From contig NZ_CP118607.1 of NCBI RefSeq assembly GCF_028898945.1, forward strand, positions 4,450,001 through 4,514,000: DNA of 64,000 nt, written 5' to 3'. Shown here in pieces: positions 43,790-55,978 of the stretch. This stretch comes from Pseudomonas sp. PSKL.D1 (lineage in GTDB: Bacteria; Pseudomonadota; Gammaproteobacteria; Pseudomonadales; Pseudomonadaceae). A model generated the notes under the pieces. It saw only the letters and a list, made by a program, of their open reading frames with translations. It made no database searches and had not been told where the DNA came from. Numbering within the stretch: the first letter of the stretch is position 1; each line of letters begins with the position of its first letter. The translations under genes were made by a program, and so were the position numbers.

Positions 43790-44536
43790 TTAGCCGAGCT
43801 TTTCCATGATCTCGTCGGAAATCTGCGCATTGGAATAGACGTTCTGCACGTCATCCAGGTCTTCAAGCATGTCGATCAGCTTGAGCACCTTTTCGGCGCC
43901 CTCCTGATCCAGCTCGGCACTGGTGGTCGGCTGCATGACGATTTCCGCATCGGCAGCCTTGAAGCCGGCCTCTTCCAGCGCATTACGCACGGCATAGAAG
44001 CTGTTGAACGACGTGAACACCTCGAACGAGCCATCATCGTTGGCCACCACGTCGTCGGCGTCGGCCTCCATCGCGGCTTCCATCAAAGCATCTTCATCGA
44101 CACCCGGCGCAAAGCTGATTTGCCCCTTGCGTTCGAACAGGTAAGCCACCGAGCCATCAGTACCGAGGTTGCCACCACACTTGGTGAAAGCATGGCGCAC
44201 GGCGGCGGCGGTACGGTTGCGGTTGTCGGTCATGGCCTCGACCATGATCGCCACGCCACCCGGGCCGTAACCTTCGTAGCTGAGTTCTTCGACGTTGTCG
44301 CTTTCGTTGGTGCCGGCACCACGGGCCACGGCGCGGTCGATGATGTCGCGGCTCATGTTGGCGCCCAGGGCCTTGTCCAGCGCCAGACGCAGGCGCGGGT
44401 TGGAAGCCGGGTCACCACCACCTTGCTTGGCCGCGACGGTCAGTTCGCGGATCCACTTGGTGAAGATTTTGCCTCTCTTGGCATCCTGGCGCTCTTTGCG
44501 GTGCTTGATGTTCGCCCACTTGGAATGACCAGCCAT
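43790..44536 (-). CDS. yebC: YebC/PmpR family protein
   Basis: The protein has 248 residues from ATG 44536, beginning [20 protein letters not shown], the invariant family N-terminus. Further motifs are [12 protein letters not shown] and [19 protein letters not shown]. Members are DNA-binding regulators or ribosome-associated factors that help polyproline translation. It lies between aspS and ruvC, a widely conserved order. Confidence 0.95.
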   Translation of the reverse strand: MAGHSKWANIKHRKERQDAKRGKIFTKWIRELTVAAKQGGGDPASNPRLRLALDKALGANMSRDIIDRAVARGAGTNESDNVEELSYEGYGPGGVAIMVEAMTDNRNRTAAAVRHAFTKCGGNLGTDGSVAYLFERKGQISFAPGVDEDALMEAAMEADADDVVANDDGSFEVFTSFNSFYAVRNALEEAGFKAADAEIVMQPTTSAELDQEGAEKVLKLIDMLEDLDDVQNVYSNAQISDEIMEKLG

Positions 44537-44568
44537 AACGACTCCAAATCTTTTGAAACACAAACAAT

Positions 44569-44640
44569 TACGCCCCCAAAGGGGCGTAACGACGAAAATG
44601 CTGCGCCGAAACGCAAAGGCGCATCCATGTGGATGCGCCC
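44569..44640 (-). terminator. hairpins between aspS and yebC
   Basis: Two hairpins follow the aspS stop on the reverse strand: GGCGCATCC/GGATGCGCC with TTTGCG, and TACGCCCC/GGGGCGTA. They may partly terminate aspS transcription before yebC. Confidence 0.6.
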
Positions 44641-44648
44641 GGGTCCGC

Positions 44649-46424
44649 TTACTCGACCTTGGTCTGTTCGCGCAGACGAATGTGCAGCTCACGCAGGGCT
44701 TTGGCGTCGACCAGGCCCGGGGCCTGAGTCATCACGCACGCGGCGCTCTGGGTTTTCGGGAAGGCGATCACTTCACGAATCGACTGGGCGCCGGTCATCA
44801 GCATGACCAGGCGGTCCAGGCCGAAGGCCAGGCCACCGTGAGGCGGTGCACCGAACTTCAGGGCGTCGAGCAGGAAGCCGAACTTCTCTTCCTGTTCCGC
44901 CGCTTCGATACCCAGCAGGCGGAACACGGCCTGTTGCATCTCTTTGCGGTGGATACGGATCGAACCACCACCCAGTTCAGTACCGTTCAATACCATGTCA
45001 TAGGCACGGGACAGCGCGGTGGCCGGGTTGGCCTCGAGCTCTTCCGGGGTGCACTTCGGCGCGGTGAACGGGTGGTGCAGCGCGGTGAAGCTGCCGTCTT
45101 CGTTTTCTTCGAACATCGGGAAGTCGACGACCCACATCGGCGCCCACTCGCAGGTGAGCAGCTCAAAGTCGTGGCCCAGGCGGATACGCAGCGCGCCGAG
45201 GGCTTCGCTGACCACCTTGAACTTGTCGGCACCGAAGAACACGATGTCGCCATCAACTGCACCAACACGGTCCAGGATGTTGTTGAGGTTGGCCTCAGGG
45301 ATGTTCTTGACGATCGGCGACTGCAGGCCTTCGACGCCCTTGGCGCGCTCGTTGACCTTGATGTACGCCAGGCCCTTGGCACCGTAGATGCCGACGAACT
45401 TGGTGTACTCGTCGATCTTGCTGCGCGGCATGCTGGCACCGCCCGGCAGGCGCAGGGCAGTCACACGGCACTTCGGATCGTTGGCCGGGCCGGCGAAGAC
45501 TTTGAAGTCAACGTCTTTCAATTGGTCGGCAACGTCGACCAGCTCCAGCGGAATACGCAGGTCTGGCTTGTCGGAACCGTAGCGGCGCATGGCTTCTTCG
45601 AAGGTCATGTGCGGGAATTCGCCAAATTCCAGGTCCAGTACTTCCTTGAACAGCTTGCGGATCATGCTTTCGGTCAGGCCCATGATCTCGGATTCATCGA
45701 GGAAGCTGGTCTCGATGTCGATCTGGGTGAATTCCGGCTGGCGATCAGCACGCAGGTCTTCGTCACGGAAGCACTTGGCGATTTGATAGTAGCGGTCGAA
45801 GCCGGCCACCATCAGCAGCTGCTTGAACAGCTGAGGCGATTGCGGCAGGGCAAAGAAGCTCCCGGCGTGGGTACGGCTCGGCACCAGGTAGTCACGCGCG
45901 CCTTCCGGGGTGGCACGGGTGAGGATCGGCGTTTCCACGTCGAGGAAGCCGTTTTCGTCCAGGAAGCGACGGATGCTGCTGGTGATGCGCGAACGCAGGC
46001 GCAGCTTGTCGGCCATTTCCGGGCGACGCAGGTCGATGAAGCGGTAGCGCAGGCGGGTTTCTTCGCCGACGTCGGAGTACTCGTTCAGCGGGAACGGCGG
46101 GGTTTCCGCTTCGTTGAGCACGTTCAGCTGATAGCCGAGGATCTCGATGGCGCCGGAGGCCATGTTGGCGTTCACCGCGCCGTCAGGGCGCTTGCGTACC
46201 TTGCCGGTGATCTGCACGACGTATTCGCTGCGCACGCGGTCGGCGGCGGCGAAGGTTTCGGCGCGATCAGGGTCGAACACGACCTGGGCCATGCCTTCGC
46301 GGTCACGGATGTCGAGGAAGATCACCCCGCCGTGGTCGCGGCGACGATGGACCCAGCCGCAAAGGGTGACTTCCTGGCCGTCCAGGCTCTCGTTCAGTTG
46401 GCCGCAATAATGGCTGCGCATCAT
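44649..46424 (-). CDS. aspS: aspartyl-tRNA synthetase
   Basis: The protein has 591 residues, the bacterial type. The N-terminal OB fold recognises the anticodon ([20 protein letters not shown]). Class II motif 2 is [18 protein letters not shown], motif 3 [15 protein letters not shown], and the GAD insertion is present. It charges tRNA-Asp; pseudomonad enzymes of this type also act on tRNA-Asn for the amidotransferase route. Confidence 0.98.
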   Translation of the reverse strand: MMRSHYCGQLNESLDGQEVTLCGWVHRRRDHGGVIFLDIRDREGMAQVVFDPDRAETFAAADRVRSEYVVQITGKVRKRPDGAVNANMASGAIEILGYQLNVLNEAETPPFPLNEYSDVGEETRLRYRFIDLRRPEMADKLRLRSRITSSIRRFLDENGFLDVETPILTRATPEGARDYLVPSRTHAGSFFALPQSPQLFKQLLMVAGFDRYYQIAKCFRDEDLRADRQPEFTQIDIETSFLDESEIMGLTESMIRKLFKEVLDLEFGEFPHMTFEEAMRRYGSDKPDLRIPLELVDVADQLKDVDFKVFAGPANDPKCRVTALRLPGGASMPRSKIDEYTKFVGIYGAKGLAYIKVNERAKGVEGLQSPIVKNIPEANLNNILDRVGAVDGDIVFFGADKFKVVSEALGALRIRLGHDFELLTCEWAPMWVVDFPMFEENEDGSFTALHHPFTAPKCTPEELEANPATALSRAYDMVLNGTELGGGSIRIHRKEMQQAVFRLLGIEAAEQEEKFGFLLDALKFGAPPHGGLAFGLDRLVMLMTGAQSIREVIAFPKTQSAACVMTQAPGLVDAKALRELHIRLREQTKVE

Positions 46425-46515
46425 GATGGTGGTTTCGCTTCTCGTGATTCGTGTATTCGGAGGAGGCCTTGCCCCAGAGGGTTAATACTGCAAGACCCAG
46501 CTACTGCAATTCAAC

Positions 46516-46737
46516 TCAGTCGGCCTTGTCGCCGCCTGCCAGGTTCTTTTTTGCCCCGGTCTTGAAGTCGGTTTCGTACCAGCCATTACCGCTCAGGCGG
46601 AAGCCGGGAACCGACAACAGCTTTTTCAACGCTGGCGCTTCACACGCCGGGCAATCGGTCAGCGGCGCGGCGCTGATCTTTTGCAGCACCTCCATGCGAT
46701 GATCGCAGGAAGCACATTGGTAGTCATAAAGGGGCAT
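46516..46737 (-). CDS. FmdB-type zinc ribbon protein
   Basis: The 73-residue protein has MPLYDYQCASCDHRMEVLQ and CPACEAPALKKLLSVPG, a CxxC…CxxC zinc ribbon of the FmdB/CxxC_CXXC_SSSS family. Function is unknown, perhaps regulatory. It lies upstream of aspS on the same strand with a 91-bp gap. Confidence 0.9.
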   Translation of the reverse strand: MPLYDYQCASCDHRMEVLQKISAAPLTDCPACEAPALKKLLSVPGFRLSGNGWYETDFKTGAKKNLAGGDKAD

Positions 46738-46829
46738 GGACGTCTCTCGTCAACCACAACGCTGGCTGCCAGGGCAGCAAAAAGCGGGATTATATATGGT
46801 TAACAAGCACTGCGCAGCCCGCTCGGCGA

Positions 46830-47150
46830 TCAGCGTGCACTCGGCGGGTCCTGCAGCCAAGCCACACAGATCACCCGGATCAGCCCGCTGAAATTACGCA
46901 CCCCGCCCTGGCGCAGGTGCACTTCACGGTCAACGTAGGACAGTACGGCACTGACCGAGCATTGATTGGCCTCGGCAATGCGTTCAAGAATGCCCCAATA
47001 CACCGCTTCCAGGCGCAAACAGGTGGAAAACCCGTTGAGCCGTACCGAACGCGACACCGGCTGGGTTTGCAACATATCGAAATCCGCCTTGAACGGGTCG
47101 ATGCACTGCTTGCCGGGCCACGCCCCCACACGCTTGCTCACTTGCATCAT
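46830..47150 (-). CDS. ribbon-helix-helix domain protein
   Basis: The protein has about 106 residues from ATG 47150; the frame extends to a TTG at 47198 but GTGGGGCGC lies just before 47150. It contains SRSVRLNGFSTCLRLEAVYW followed by two helices, matching the RHH_4-type ribbon-helix-helix domain. It could bind DNA, but target and role are unknown. It is a single gene. Confidence 0.75.
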   Translation of the reverse strand: MMQVSKRVGAWPGKQCIDPFKADFDMLQTQPVSRSVRLNGFSTCLRLEAVYWGILERIAEANQCSVSAVLSYVDREVHLRQGGVRNFSGLIRVICVAWLQDPPSAR

Positions 47151-47293
47151 GCGCCCCACATCCTCGCACTGGTATGGGGCCAAATAAAGCGCGAGCAACG
47201 GTAGTCAAAGCAGCAGCAAACCCTTCCTGCACAGCCCCGATAGCCCGGCCATCCTGCATTCGGCCGGGCGTTTGGCTGGGCAATGCCACGCAG

Positions 47294-47767
47294 TCACTTG
47301 CCGTCGAGCAGCACCCTCAGCATCCAGGCAGTTTTCTCGTGCACCTGCATGCGCTGGGTGAGCAGGTCGGCTGTGGGCTCATCGCTCACTTTGTCCACCA
47401 CCGGGAAGATGCTGCGTGCGGTACGCACCACTGCCTCCTGCCCCTGCACCAGCTGGCGGATCATCTCATCCGCTGCCGGTACGCCCTCTTCCTCCTTGAT
47501 CGACGAATGCCGGGCATAAAAGGCATACGAGCCGGGCGCGGGGAAGCCCAGCGCACGAATACGCTCGGCAATCGAGTCGACCGCCAGCGCAAGCTCGTTG
47601 TATTGCTCTTCGAACATCAAGTGCAGGGTGCGGAACGAAGGACCGGTGACGTTCCAGTGAAAGTTATGGGTTTTCAGATACAGCACGTAGGTATCCGACA
47701 ACAGGCGGGAAAGCCCTTCGACGATGGATTTGCGATCTTCTTCACTGATACCGATATCAATTGCCAT
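47294..47767 (-). CDS. dps: Dps-type DNA-binding ferritin
   Basis: The protein has 157 residues. The ferroxidase ligands lie in [15 protein letters not shown] and [21 protein letters not shown]. It forms a 12-mer that stores iron and protects DNA from oxidation. The neighbours are unrelated, so it is probably a monocistronic stress gene. AAGGGGAAC precedes the start. Confidence 0.95.
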   Translation of the reverse strand: MAIDIGISEEDRKSIVEGLSRLLSDTYVLYLKTHNFHWNVTGPSFRTLHLMFEEQYNELALAVDSIAERIRALGFPAPGSYAFYARHSSIKEEEGVPAADEMIRQLVQGQEAVVRTARSIFPVVDKVSDEPTADLLTQRMQVHEKTAWMLRVLLDGK

Positions 47768-48034
47768 GAAGTTCCCCTTTCCATTTGGCTTGTGGACTCA
47801 AGCGGGCCCAAAACACTGTAACAACACTTTGCACAGCCTGCCCATGACACAAAGCAAAACGCCTGCGGTTTGAGATGCCCTCGCCTTTACTGTTAAATAG
47901 GCACCGTGCCACCCGTGCGGACTGTCATTGCCGGGTGCATAGGCTGGCCACCCCGTGTTCGCGCTTTACACCTCATGCGCACCGGGCTGCCAGCTCTTTC
48001 CTGTGATCGGCCTTATCAACTGTGAGCCAACCCC

Positions 48035-48628
48035 ATGTTCAAGATCGTCCATCTGGTGACGGGCGTTGCGGCTTTGCTGCTATCGCTCATGCCCAGCCTG
48101 AAAACCGACGCTACACCCTTCCTGCAACAACCCGATGCGGTTTACCTGGCGCTGCTGGGCCTGCTCAACCTGCTGCTGGCCCCGGTTGTGCCCATGTACT
48201 ACCGCGGCGCGCGCCAACAGCTGCAATACCTGGCCTGCGCCTTGCTGGTGGTGGCCGTGGTGCTGCAAACCCTGACCCTGCTGGCCCGCCCGGAAATGGG
48301 CAACCTGGCCGCACTGGTGTGCGCCCTGCTGGCCGTCGTCCTGCACCTGGCCGTGGGCTTTGCCCGAATGGGCAGAAAGCCTCGCGCCAGCCAAGGTGCC
48401 CCCACGGAAGCCGGCAAGCGTGATACCGGCACGGTGAAGTGGTTCAACACATCCAAGGGCTTTGGCTTCATTTCCCGCGATTCGGGTGACGATATCTTCG
48501 TCCACTTCCGCGCCATTCGCGGCGAAGGCCACCGCATTCTGGTCGAAGGCCAGCGCGTGGAGTTTTCGGTGATGCACCGGGACAAGGGCCTGCAGGCCGA
48601 AGACGTGGTTGCGGTCAACCGCCGCTGA
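48035..48628 (+). CDS. membrane protein with C-terminal cold-shock domain
   Basis: The protein has 197 residues. The first 115 contain about four hydrophobic segments ([68 protein letters not shown]). A cold-shock domain follows at about 130-197, with RNP1 KGFGFIS and RNP2 DIFVHF. The fusion would hold a nucleic-acid-binding domain at the cytosolic face of the membrane. The role is unknown. The cold-shock domain itself is intact. Confidence 0.88.
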   Translation: MFKIVHLVTGVAALLLSLMPSLKTDATPFLQQPDAVYLALLGLLNLLLAPVVPMYYRGARQQLQYLACALLVVAVVLQTLTLLARPEMGNLAALVCALLAVVLHLAVGFARMGRKPRASQGAPTEAGKRDTGTVKWFNTSKGFGFISRDSGDDIFVHFRAIRGEGHRILVEGQRVEFSVMHRDKGLQAEDVVAVNRR

Positions 48629-48666
48629 CCGCGTACTGCCCTGAGCACAGCCAGGGCAGCTTCACT

Positions 48667-48873
48667 TCAGTAGTGCGGTGGCGGGGCCTCTTCGCCCTGG
48701 CCGCCGTACTGGCCGACCATATCCTCATAACGCTTGATCAGCTCGGCCACCTGCAACTGCAGGCGCTCGATGACCCGCCCCTGCTCCACCACCACGTCAT
48801 TCAAGGCCTGGATCGTGTCGTCCTGAAATGCCTGACGGGTTTCAAGCTCGATGATGCGTGATTCCGGTGACAT
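48667..48873 (-). CDS. slyX: SlyX family protein
   Basis: The 68-residue protein is one coiled coil ([20 protein letters not shown] … [12 protein letters not shown]) ending in PPPHY, the SlyX hallmark. Function is unknown. It starts one base after the HIT gene stop, so the two are coupled. Confidence 0.93.
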   Translation of the reverse strand: MSPESRIIELETRQAFQDDTIQALNDVVVEQGRVIERLQLQVAELIKRYEDMVGQYGGQGEEAPPPHY

Positions 48874-48874
48874 G

Positions 48875-49294
48875 TCACGCCTCCTGGAAATCGTCAGAGA
48901 GCACTGCACGCAGGCGCTGACGAATGGCGTCGACCTGCCCCGGCGCGTATTCCACTGCAGGCACCTTGCCCCATACCGGCGCTGGCCAGGCGGCGTCGGT
49001 CTTGTGCCGCACGATGACATGCATGTGCATCTGGCTGACCACGTTGCCCAAGGTAGCCACGTTCATCTTGTCGGCGTTGAACGCTTTTTTCAGTACGTCG
49101 GCCAGATGGGTGGTTTCTTTCCACAACTGCGCCTGGTCTTCCTGGTTCAAATCGAACAGCTCGCTCACCCCCTCACGCTTGGGCACAAGGATGAACCATG
49201 GGTAGTTGGCGTCTTTGCTCAACAGCAAACGGCACAGTGAAAACTCCCCCAGCACCAGGGAATCCTGCTGCAAACGCAAATCCATCTCAAACAC
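48875..49294 (-). CDS. HIT domain protein
   Basis: The protein has about 139 residues. The likely start is GTG 49294 ([11 protein letters not shown]), 6 nt after GGAGG; ATG 49285 is 15 nt away. The histidine-triad site is [13 protein letters not shown] proteins hydrolyse nucleotide phosphoramidates or dinucleotides. It is upstream of slyX on the same strand. Confidence 0.88.
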   Translation of the reverse strand: MFEMDLRLQQDSLVLGEFSLCRLLLSKDANYPWFILVPKREGVSELFDLNQEDQAQLWKETTHLADVLKKAFNADKMNVATLGNVVSQMHMHVIVRHKTDAAWPAPVWGKVPAVEYAPGQVDAIRQRLRAVLSDDFQEA

Positions 49295-50021
49295 AACAAA
49301 CCTCCAGCAATGCAATCGACCCGCAAATCGCGGTAAAACAGCCGCAAGGATAACCCGCTGCACGCTTTGAGTTCATAAAACCTCGCACCTTGCACAACGG
49401 CGGTAACACAGCGCTACTTTTCGCACCAAAATGATGCTTCGCGTGAGTACGCCACTACCCATCTACCCACTTAAACGACTCAGGTTGAACTGTTGCCGGT
49501 AACACATTGACTTTTAAGGCAGGTTTCAACAAATTCCCAGCCCCGCGCGATGGCACACCATCAGACAGCTCTCACCCCGTGTTTTCGGCGCTTTTCCGGT
49601 GCCGGAAGCTGCAAATGTGAAAATTTCATAAAGCGTGGTTAATTTTGAGCACACTTGTTGCATTCTCAATACACCAAGTCGGCACGACACCTGCATAGCT
49701 CGGTGTACGCGACAAATAACAACAGCGGAATTGGATTCACCAGGGAGTTTCTTCAACCGGAATCGATAGTTACGGATTCTTGACGGTGACAGGAACAGCG
49801 CTGGGGTTGTACGGCCCTAATTCAAGGGGCGTGATTTGCGACATGGAGATACCTGAAAGCGACATGGCCGTAAAGTTCCCGAAAGGTTGCTTATACCCAT
49901 ATCGCCAACAACAGTCAGCGTGCTATACATTCCGCCGACATAACAAGAAAGAGCTGCCCCATATAACTAAAAGACTTGGGCGCAGCAGTACTCTTCCTAA
50001 AAACCAAAGGAGCAAATCACG
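49295..50021. other. intergenic region before the OprD-type porin
   Basis: I see no convincing gene in these 727 bp. A frame at 49780-50031 is low complexity and overlaps the porin start, so it is not called. The AT-rich part near 49610-49700 probably holds the porin promoter. No recognised operator was found. Confidence 0.5.
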
Positions 50022-51290
50022 ATGCGCGTGATGAAGTGGAGCATGATCGCCCTGGCCGTTTCGGCAGGTTCCTCGCAACTGGCCTTGGCCTCTGCACAGT
50101 CCGAGTCCAAGGGTTTCATCGAAGACAGCCAGCTGAATGTAAAAACTCGCATGCTGTACTTCAGCCGTGACTTCCGCAACAACGCCCCTGGCACCCAAAG
50201 CCGCGTTGAAGAAACCGGCCTCGGCTTCCTGGGCACCTTCGAATCGGGCTTCACCCAAGGTACCGTAGGTTTCGGCGTTGACGCCATCGGCATGCTCGGT
50301 CTGAAACTGGACAGCGGCAAGGGCCGCGCCGGTACCGGCCTGTTCCCTGAAGCCTCCGACGGCCGCTCGCAAGACGACTACTCCGAAGGCGGCGGCGCGG
50401 TCAAACTGCGCATCTCCAACACCGTGCTCAAGTTTGGTAACCAGTTCACCGCACTGCCGGTATTTGCTACCGATGACAGCCGACTGCTGCCGGAAGTTGC
50501 CGAAGGCGGCCTGATCACCAGCAACGAAATCGAAGGCCTGACCCTGCACGCGGGTCACTTCACCGGCATGAACGCCCAGGCTCAAACCTACCGTGACAGC
50601 CTGCACCTGACCGAAGCCAACATTGTCGGCGGTACTTACGCCGTTACCGACAACCTCAGCACCAGCCTCTACTACTCCAAAGTAGAAGACTACTGGCGCA
50701 AATACTACGGCAACATCAACTGGGCGCTGCCGATTTCCGACAAGCAAGGCCTGGTGTTCGACTTCAACATCTATGACACCAAAGGTGAAGGCCGCGAGTT
50801 CTACACCGCCTATGATGGCGACTCGCTGGACAACACCGCATTCAGCCTGTCGGCCGCCTGGAACATTGGCGCGCACACCTTCACCATCGTGCACCAGCGC
50901 GTACACGGTGACGGCGACTACGGTTACGGCGTAGACGGTGGCGGCACCGTCTTCCTGGGCAACTCGGTGGCCCGTTCCGACTTCAACGCCGAGGACGAAA
51001 AATCCTGGCAAGCCCGCTACGACCTGAACTTCGCTGAGTTCGGCGTACCTGGCCTGACCTTCATGACCCGTTACGTACGTGGTACCGACGCCAACGTCGC
51101 CGGCACCAGCAACGGTAAAGAGTGGGAACGCGACATCGACATCAAGTACGTGCTGCAAGAAGGCCCTGCCAAGGACCTGAGCTTCCGCGTGCGTCAAGCC
51201 ACCTACCGTTCCTCCGATGGCGTTTACTACGGTTCCCCATCGCTGGACGAACTGCGCCTGATCGTCGAGTACCCGCTGAGCATCCTGTAA
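50022..51290 (+). CDS. outer-membrane porin, OprD family (OprE/OprQ-like)
   Basis: The protein has 422 residues with a signal peptide (MRVMKWSMIALAVSAGSSQLALA) typical of the OprE/OprQ branch. The mature part shows OprD-family strands (FIEDSQLNVKTRMLYFSRDF, LSFRVRQATYRSS) and ends LRLIVEYPLSIL. It forms a channel for small acids or amino acids; the substrate is unknown. AAGGAG lies before the start, and a strong terminator follows. Confidence 0.92.
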   Translation: MRVMKWSMIALAVSAGSSQLALASAQSESKGFIEDSQLNVKTRMLYFSRDFRNNAPGTQSRVEETGLGFLGTFESGFTQGTVGFGVDAIGMLGLKLDSGKGRAGTGLFPEASDGRSQDDYSEGGGAVKLRISNTVLKFGNQFTALPVFATDDSRLLPEVAEGGLITSNEIEGLTLHAGHFTGMNAQAQTYRDSLHLTEANIVGGTYAVTDNLSTSLYYSKVEDYWRKYYGNINWALPISDKQGLVFDFNIYDTKGEGREFYTAYDGDSLDNTAFSLSAAWNIGAHTFTIVHQRVHGDGDYGYGVDGGGTVFLGNSVARSDFNAEDEKSWQARYDLNFAEFGVPGLTFMTRYVRGTDANVAGTSNGKEWERDIDIKYVLQEGPAKDLSFRVRQATYRSSDGVYYGSPSLDELRLIVEYPLSIL

Positions 51291-51316
51291 GCCTGGCTTA
51301 TAGTGCCCCGCACCTG

Positions 51317-51349
51317 AAAAAGCCCGGCCTGATCGCCGGGCTTTTTCTT
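51317..51349 (+). terminator. terminator of the porin gene
   Basis: AAAAAGCCCGGC pairs with GCCGGGCTTTTT around CTGATC, followed by CTTGG. Confidence 0.92.
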
Positions 51350-51450
51350 GGCTGACAATTGCCCCGCCCTGCGGCATTCTGTACGCCTTCGTTTCGCCCC
51401 CGTACAATGCGGGGTCATTTCAATGTCTTAGGCAATCGACACGGCTAACC

Positions 51451-53166
<1,716 letters not shown>

Positions 53167-53186
53167 TAACCAAAGCACGAGTGATC

Positions 53187-54140
53187 ATGTCCAAGCGAAG
53201 TACCTTTACCCTGGGGGGCGCCGCACTGTGCGGCGCCCTGTTCCTCAGCGGCTGCGCCAACCAGATGTCCCAGCGCAGCGAGCATGAGGAGCGCGTCGAG
53301 CGCAAACTGCTCGAGCACACCCTGCAGATCGATGTCGGCGAGCCGAAGGTGATGGAGCTTCCGCAGCGGCGCGTGCGCATTCATGAACAGAAACGCTTCG
53401 AAGTTACCGAGTTCGAAGTGACCCGACGCTACGACCGCTACACGCCATACCAGCCCTGGCGGGAGGTTTACGAAATCCCGCTGGGCGCGGTGGCGGTGGT
53501 GGCCGGGGTTGGCGCCAATGTGGTCAACGTGTTCGCGCTGGGCAACCTGCCGGACAGCGTCACCCACGACTGGCTCAGCTATGGCGTGGCGGGGCTTAAC
53601 CCGTTCATGAACGTGCAGTCCAATGGTCGCGCCCAGCAGAACCTGGCCGGGATCAGCGAAGTGCAGAAGGACAAACGCGAGGAATACACCAGCCTGCCGT
53701 GGAGCGAGCGCCTGGTCGAGGTGAAAGCTGGCAAACTGACCCACGAGCTGACGACCGACCGCAATGGCATCCTGCGCCTTAACCTGCTGGACAGCCCGTT
53801 CTCCGAGCAGCACCTGAACCACGTCGGCACCCTGCACTTGCAAGTGGTCGACGAGGACAACGCCGTGCGTGGCGACGCCAGCCTGCTGGTCAGCGCTACG
53901 CTGCGCAACAAGCTGCAGGAGGCCCACGAGCTGATTTTCGATGACCTCGAAGGTGGCGATGTGGGGCAATGGGTACACCGGGTCAAGCGCCTGTCGGAGC
54001 TGGGCCTGGAAGAGGAAGCCAGCGAGATGGAGCAGAGCCTGATCGAGCTGACCCGCAATGATCCGGAGCTGCAGCAGGAATTTTTGCAGGCACTGACCAA
54101 GGCCACTGGCCGGTTGGTGGCTGATCCTGGCGTGCAGTAA
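53187..54140 (+). CDS. hypothetical outer-membrane lipoprotein
   Basis: The protein has 317 residues from ATG 53187. The lipobox is LFLSGCANQ with Cys23. It is acidic and beta-rich, with a membrane-like hydrophobic stretch IPLGAVAVVAGVGANVVNVFA and a helical C-terminus. No family with known function is recognised. It follows proS by 20 nt and may be co-transcribed. The terminator after it also serves dinB. Confidence 0.8.
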   Translation: MSKRSTFTLGGAALCGALFLSGCANQMSQRSEHEERVERKLLEHTLQIDVGEPKVMELPQRRVRIHEQKRFEVTEFEVTRRYDRYTPYQPWREVYEIPLGAVAVVAGVGANVVNVFALGNLPDSVTHDWLSYGVAGLNPFMNVQSNGRAQQNLAGISEVQKDKREEYTSLPWSERLVEVKAGKLTHELTTDRNGILRLNLLDSPFSEQHLNHVGTLHLQVVDEDNAVRGDASLLVSATLRNKLQEAHELIFDDLEGGDVGQWVHRVKRLSELGLEEEASEMEQSLIELTRNDPELQQEFLQALTKATGRLVADPGVQ

Positions 54141-54143
54141 CAG

Positions 54144-54176
54144 AAAGGGGCCGTAGCAGTACGGCCCCTTCTTTTA
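54144..54176. terminator. bidirectional terminator between the lipoprotein gene and dinB
   Basis: AAGGGGCCGT pairs with ACGGCCCCTT around AGCAGT, followed by CTTTTA on the + strand. Confidence 0.9.
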
Positions 54177-55238
54177 TAGAGGCGGGAACAGCTCCAGCTG
54201 TTCATGGCCACCACGCAAATCCCGCAGCCTTACTCCCACCCCCAGCAAACGCACGGGTTTGCCACCCCGCGCGAAAGCCTGCTTCAGCAACTGCCGGTAA
54301 CTTTCCAGGTCCCTGCCCGCCCCCGCCTGCTCCATCGTGGTCTGGCTGAAGTCGTGGAACTTCACCTTTACGAAGGGCTTGTCGGGCCGGTAGCTGCTGT
54401 CCATTCGAGCGATCCGCTCATTCAGGCTGTCGAGCAGTTCGGGCAGCCGTGCCAGGCAGCTGGCCAGGTCCGGCAGGTCGGTGTCGTAGGTGTTTTCGAC
54501 GCTGACCGATTGCCGACGGCTGTCGTTGTGCACCGCCCGCTCGTCAATCCCCCGCGCCAACCCCCACAAACGTTCACCAAAACTACCGAATTCACGCACC
54601 AGGGCCAGGCGTGACCAGTCTCGCATGTCCTGGCAGGTGTCGATGCCCAGCCGCGCCAGCTTGTCTGCCGTCACTTTGCCTACGCCGTGCAGCCTGGCAA
54701 CCGGTAACGCTGCCACAAACGGCTCTACTTCATCGGGGGTGATGACGAACAGCCCGTTGGGCTTGCGCCAGTCGCTGGCGATCTTGGCCAGGAACTTGTT
54801 AGGCGCCACACCCGCCGACACCGTGATGTGCAGGGTGCGGGCCACGCGGCGGCGGATGTCTTCGGCAATACGTGTGGCGCTGCCGGCGAACCACTGGCTG
54901 TCAGTCACGTCCAGATACGCCTCATCCAGCGACAGTGGCTCGATCAACTCGGTGTAGTCGCGGAAAATCGTGTGAATCTCGCGGGAGGCTTCGCGGTAGG
55001 CGTCGAAACGCGGCTTGACGATCAACAGGTCGGGGCACAACTTGAGTGCATGGCGGGACGACATGGCGGAGCGCACGCCGTAGGCACGCGCTTCATAATT
55101 ACAGGTGGCAATCACGCCGCGATGATCGGGCGAGCCGCCGACCGCCATTGGCCGCCCTGCCAGGCGCGGGTCGTCACGCATCTCGATCGCAGCGTAAAAG
55201 CAATCGCAGTCGATGTGGATGATCTTGCGCAGGGACAT
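54174..55238 (-). CDS. dinB: DNA polymerase IV
   Basis: The protein has 354 residues. Catalytic carboxylates lie in IIHIDCDCFYAAIE and SLDEAYLDVT. The finger, thumb (VARLHGVGKVTADKLARLG) and little-finger domains are all present. It is a Y-family polymerase for lesion bypass. No clear LexA box was found in the short upstream region. The C-terminus LELFPPL is a beta-clamp-binding tail. Confidence 0.96.
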   Translation of the reverse strand: MSLRKIIHIDCDCFYAAIEMRDDPRLAGRPMAVGGSPDHRGVIATCNYEARAYGVRSAMSSRHALKLCPDLLIVKPRFDAYREASREIHTIFRDYTELIEPLSLDEAYLDVTDSQWFAGSATRIAEDIRRRVARTLHITVSAGVAPNKFLAKIASDWRKPNGLFVITPDEVEPFVAALPVARLHGVGKVTADKLARLGIDTCQDMRDWSRLALVREFGSFGERLWGLARGIDERAVHNDSRRQSVSVENTYDTDLPDLASCLARLPELLDSLNERIARMDSSYRPDKPFVKVKFHDFSQTTMEQAGAGRDLESYRQLLKQAFARGGKPVRLLGVGVRLRDLRGGHEQLELFPPL

Positions 55239-55401
55239 GGATGACCGTCAGCACTGTAAATTCATACAGATATTACCGTATGCCCTCCTGCCTGCACACG
55301 CCCGGCAGCGGTAATTGGCCTGAAAGCCGCGCCGTGCCTGAGCCGCGACGTCCCAGCGAACGCTAAGGGTTTGAACAAAAAAGGTTTTTCCAAATAAAAA
55401 C

Positions 55402-55429
55402 TTGACACTCGGAAGCAAATCCGTAGAAT
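55402..55429 (+). promoter_or_regulatory. promoter of initiator tRNA, copy 1
   Basis: TTGACA at 55402-55407 and TAGAAT at 55424-55429 with a 16-nt spacer, 13 bp before the tRNA. Confidence 0.8.
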
Positions 55430-55442
55430 TCGATCTCACAGG

Positions 55443-55519
<77 letters not shown>

Positions 55520-55527
55520 GATTCGAG

Positions 55528-55562
55528 AAAAGGCCACTGTTAACGCAGTGGCCTTTTTCTTT
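55528..55562 (+). terminator. terminator of initiator tRNA copy 1
   Basis: AAAGGCCACTG pairs with CAGTGGCCTTT around TTAACG, followed by TTCTTT. Confidence 0.92.
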
Positions 55563-55615
55563 GGCCTCAAGAAAACCTGCCCTGCTGATATTTCGCACGT
55601 ATCCGCAGTTAGCGC

Positions 55616-55643
55616 TTGACCAACAGGTTAGAAACTGTAGAAT
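55616..55643 (+). promoter_or_regulatory. promoter of initiator tRNA, copy 2
   Basis: TTGACC at 55616-55621 and TAGAAT at 55638-55643 with a 16-nt spacer, then the GC-rich GCGCCCC discriminator of stable-RNA promoters. Confidence 0.8.
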
Positions 55644-55655
55644 GCGCCCCTCTGA

Positions 55656-55732
<77 letters not shown>

Positions 55733-55744
55733 TATTCGTCAGAA

Positions 55745-55785
55745 CAAACCCCGCCTGTGTAACAGCAGCGCGGGGTTTGTTGTTT
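55745..55785 (+). terminator. terminator of initiator tRNA copy 2
   Basis: AAACCCCGC pairs with GCGGGGTTT around a 15-nt loop, followed by GTTGTTTT. Confidence 0.85.
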
Positions 55786-55978
55786 TCGTCCCTTAAAAAC
55801 TATTCACGCAGCTGCCATCCCCCACAGTTGAGATGCCCTGTTCAGGATGAACTATCTTTAACCGTGCCGGACGACTGAAAGTCATGTTGGCCGGAGTAAT
55901 ATCTGGATACGTTTTTCTAAGGGACTTTCACTTGGCCGTACCTTCCCCCCGCCTCGCGCTGTGCGCACGAGGCCAGTC

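Noticed and set aside
49780..50031. 83-codon frame upstream of the OprD-type porin
   Set aside because: Low complexity, overlaps the porin start, no good Shine-Dalgarno; probably part of the leader.
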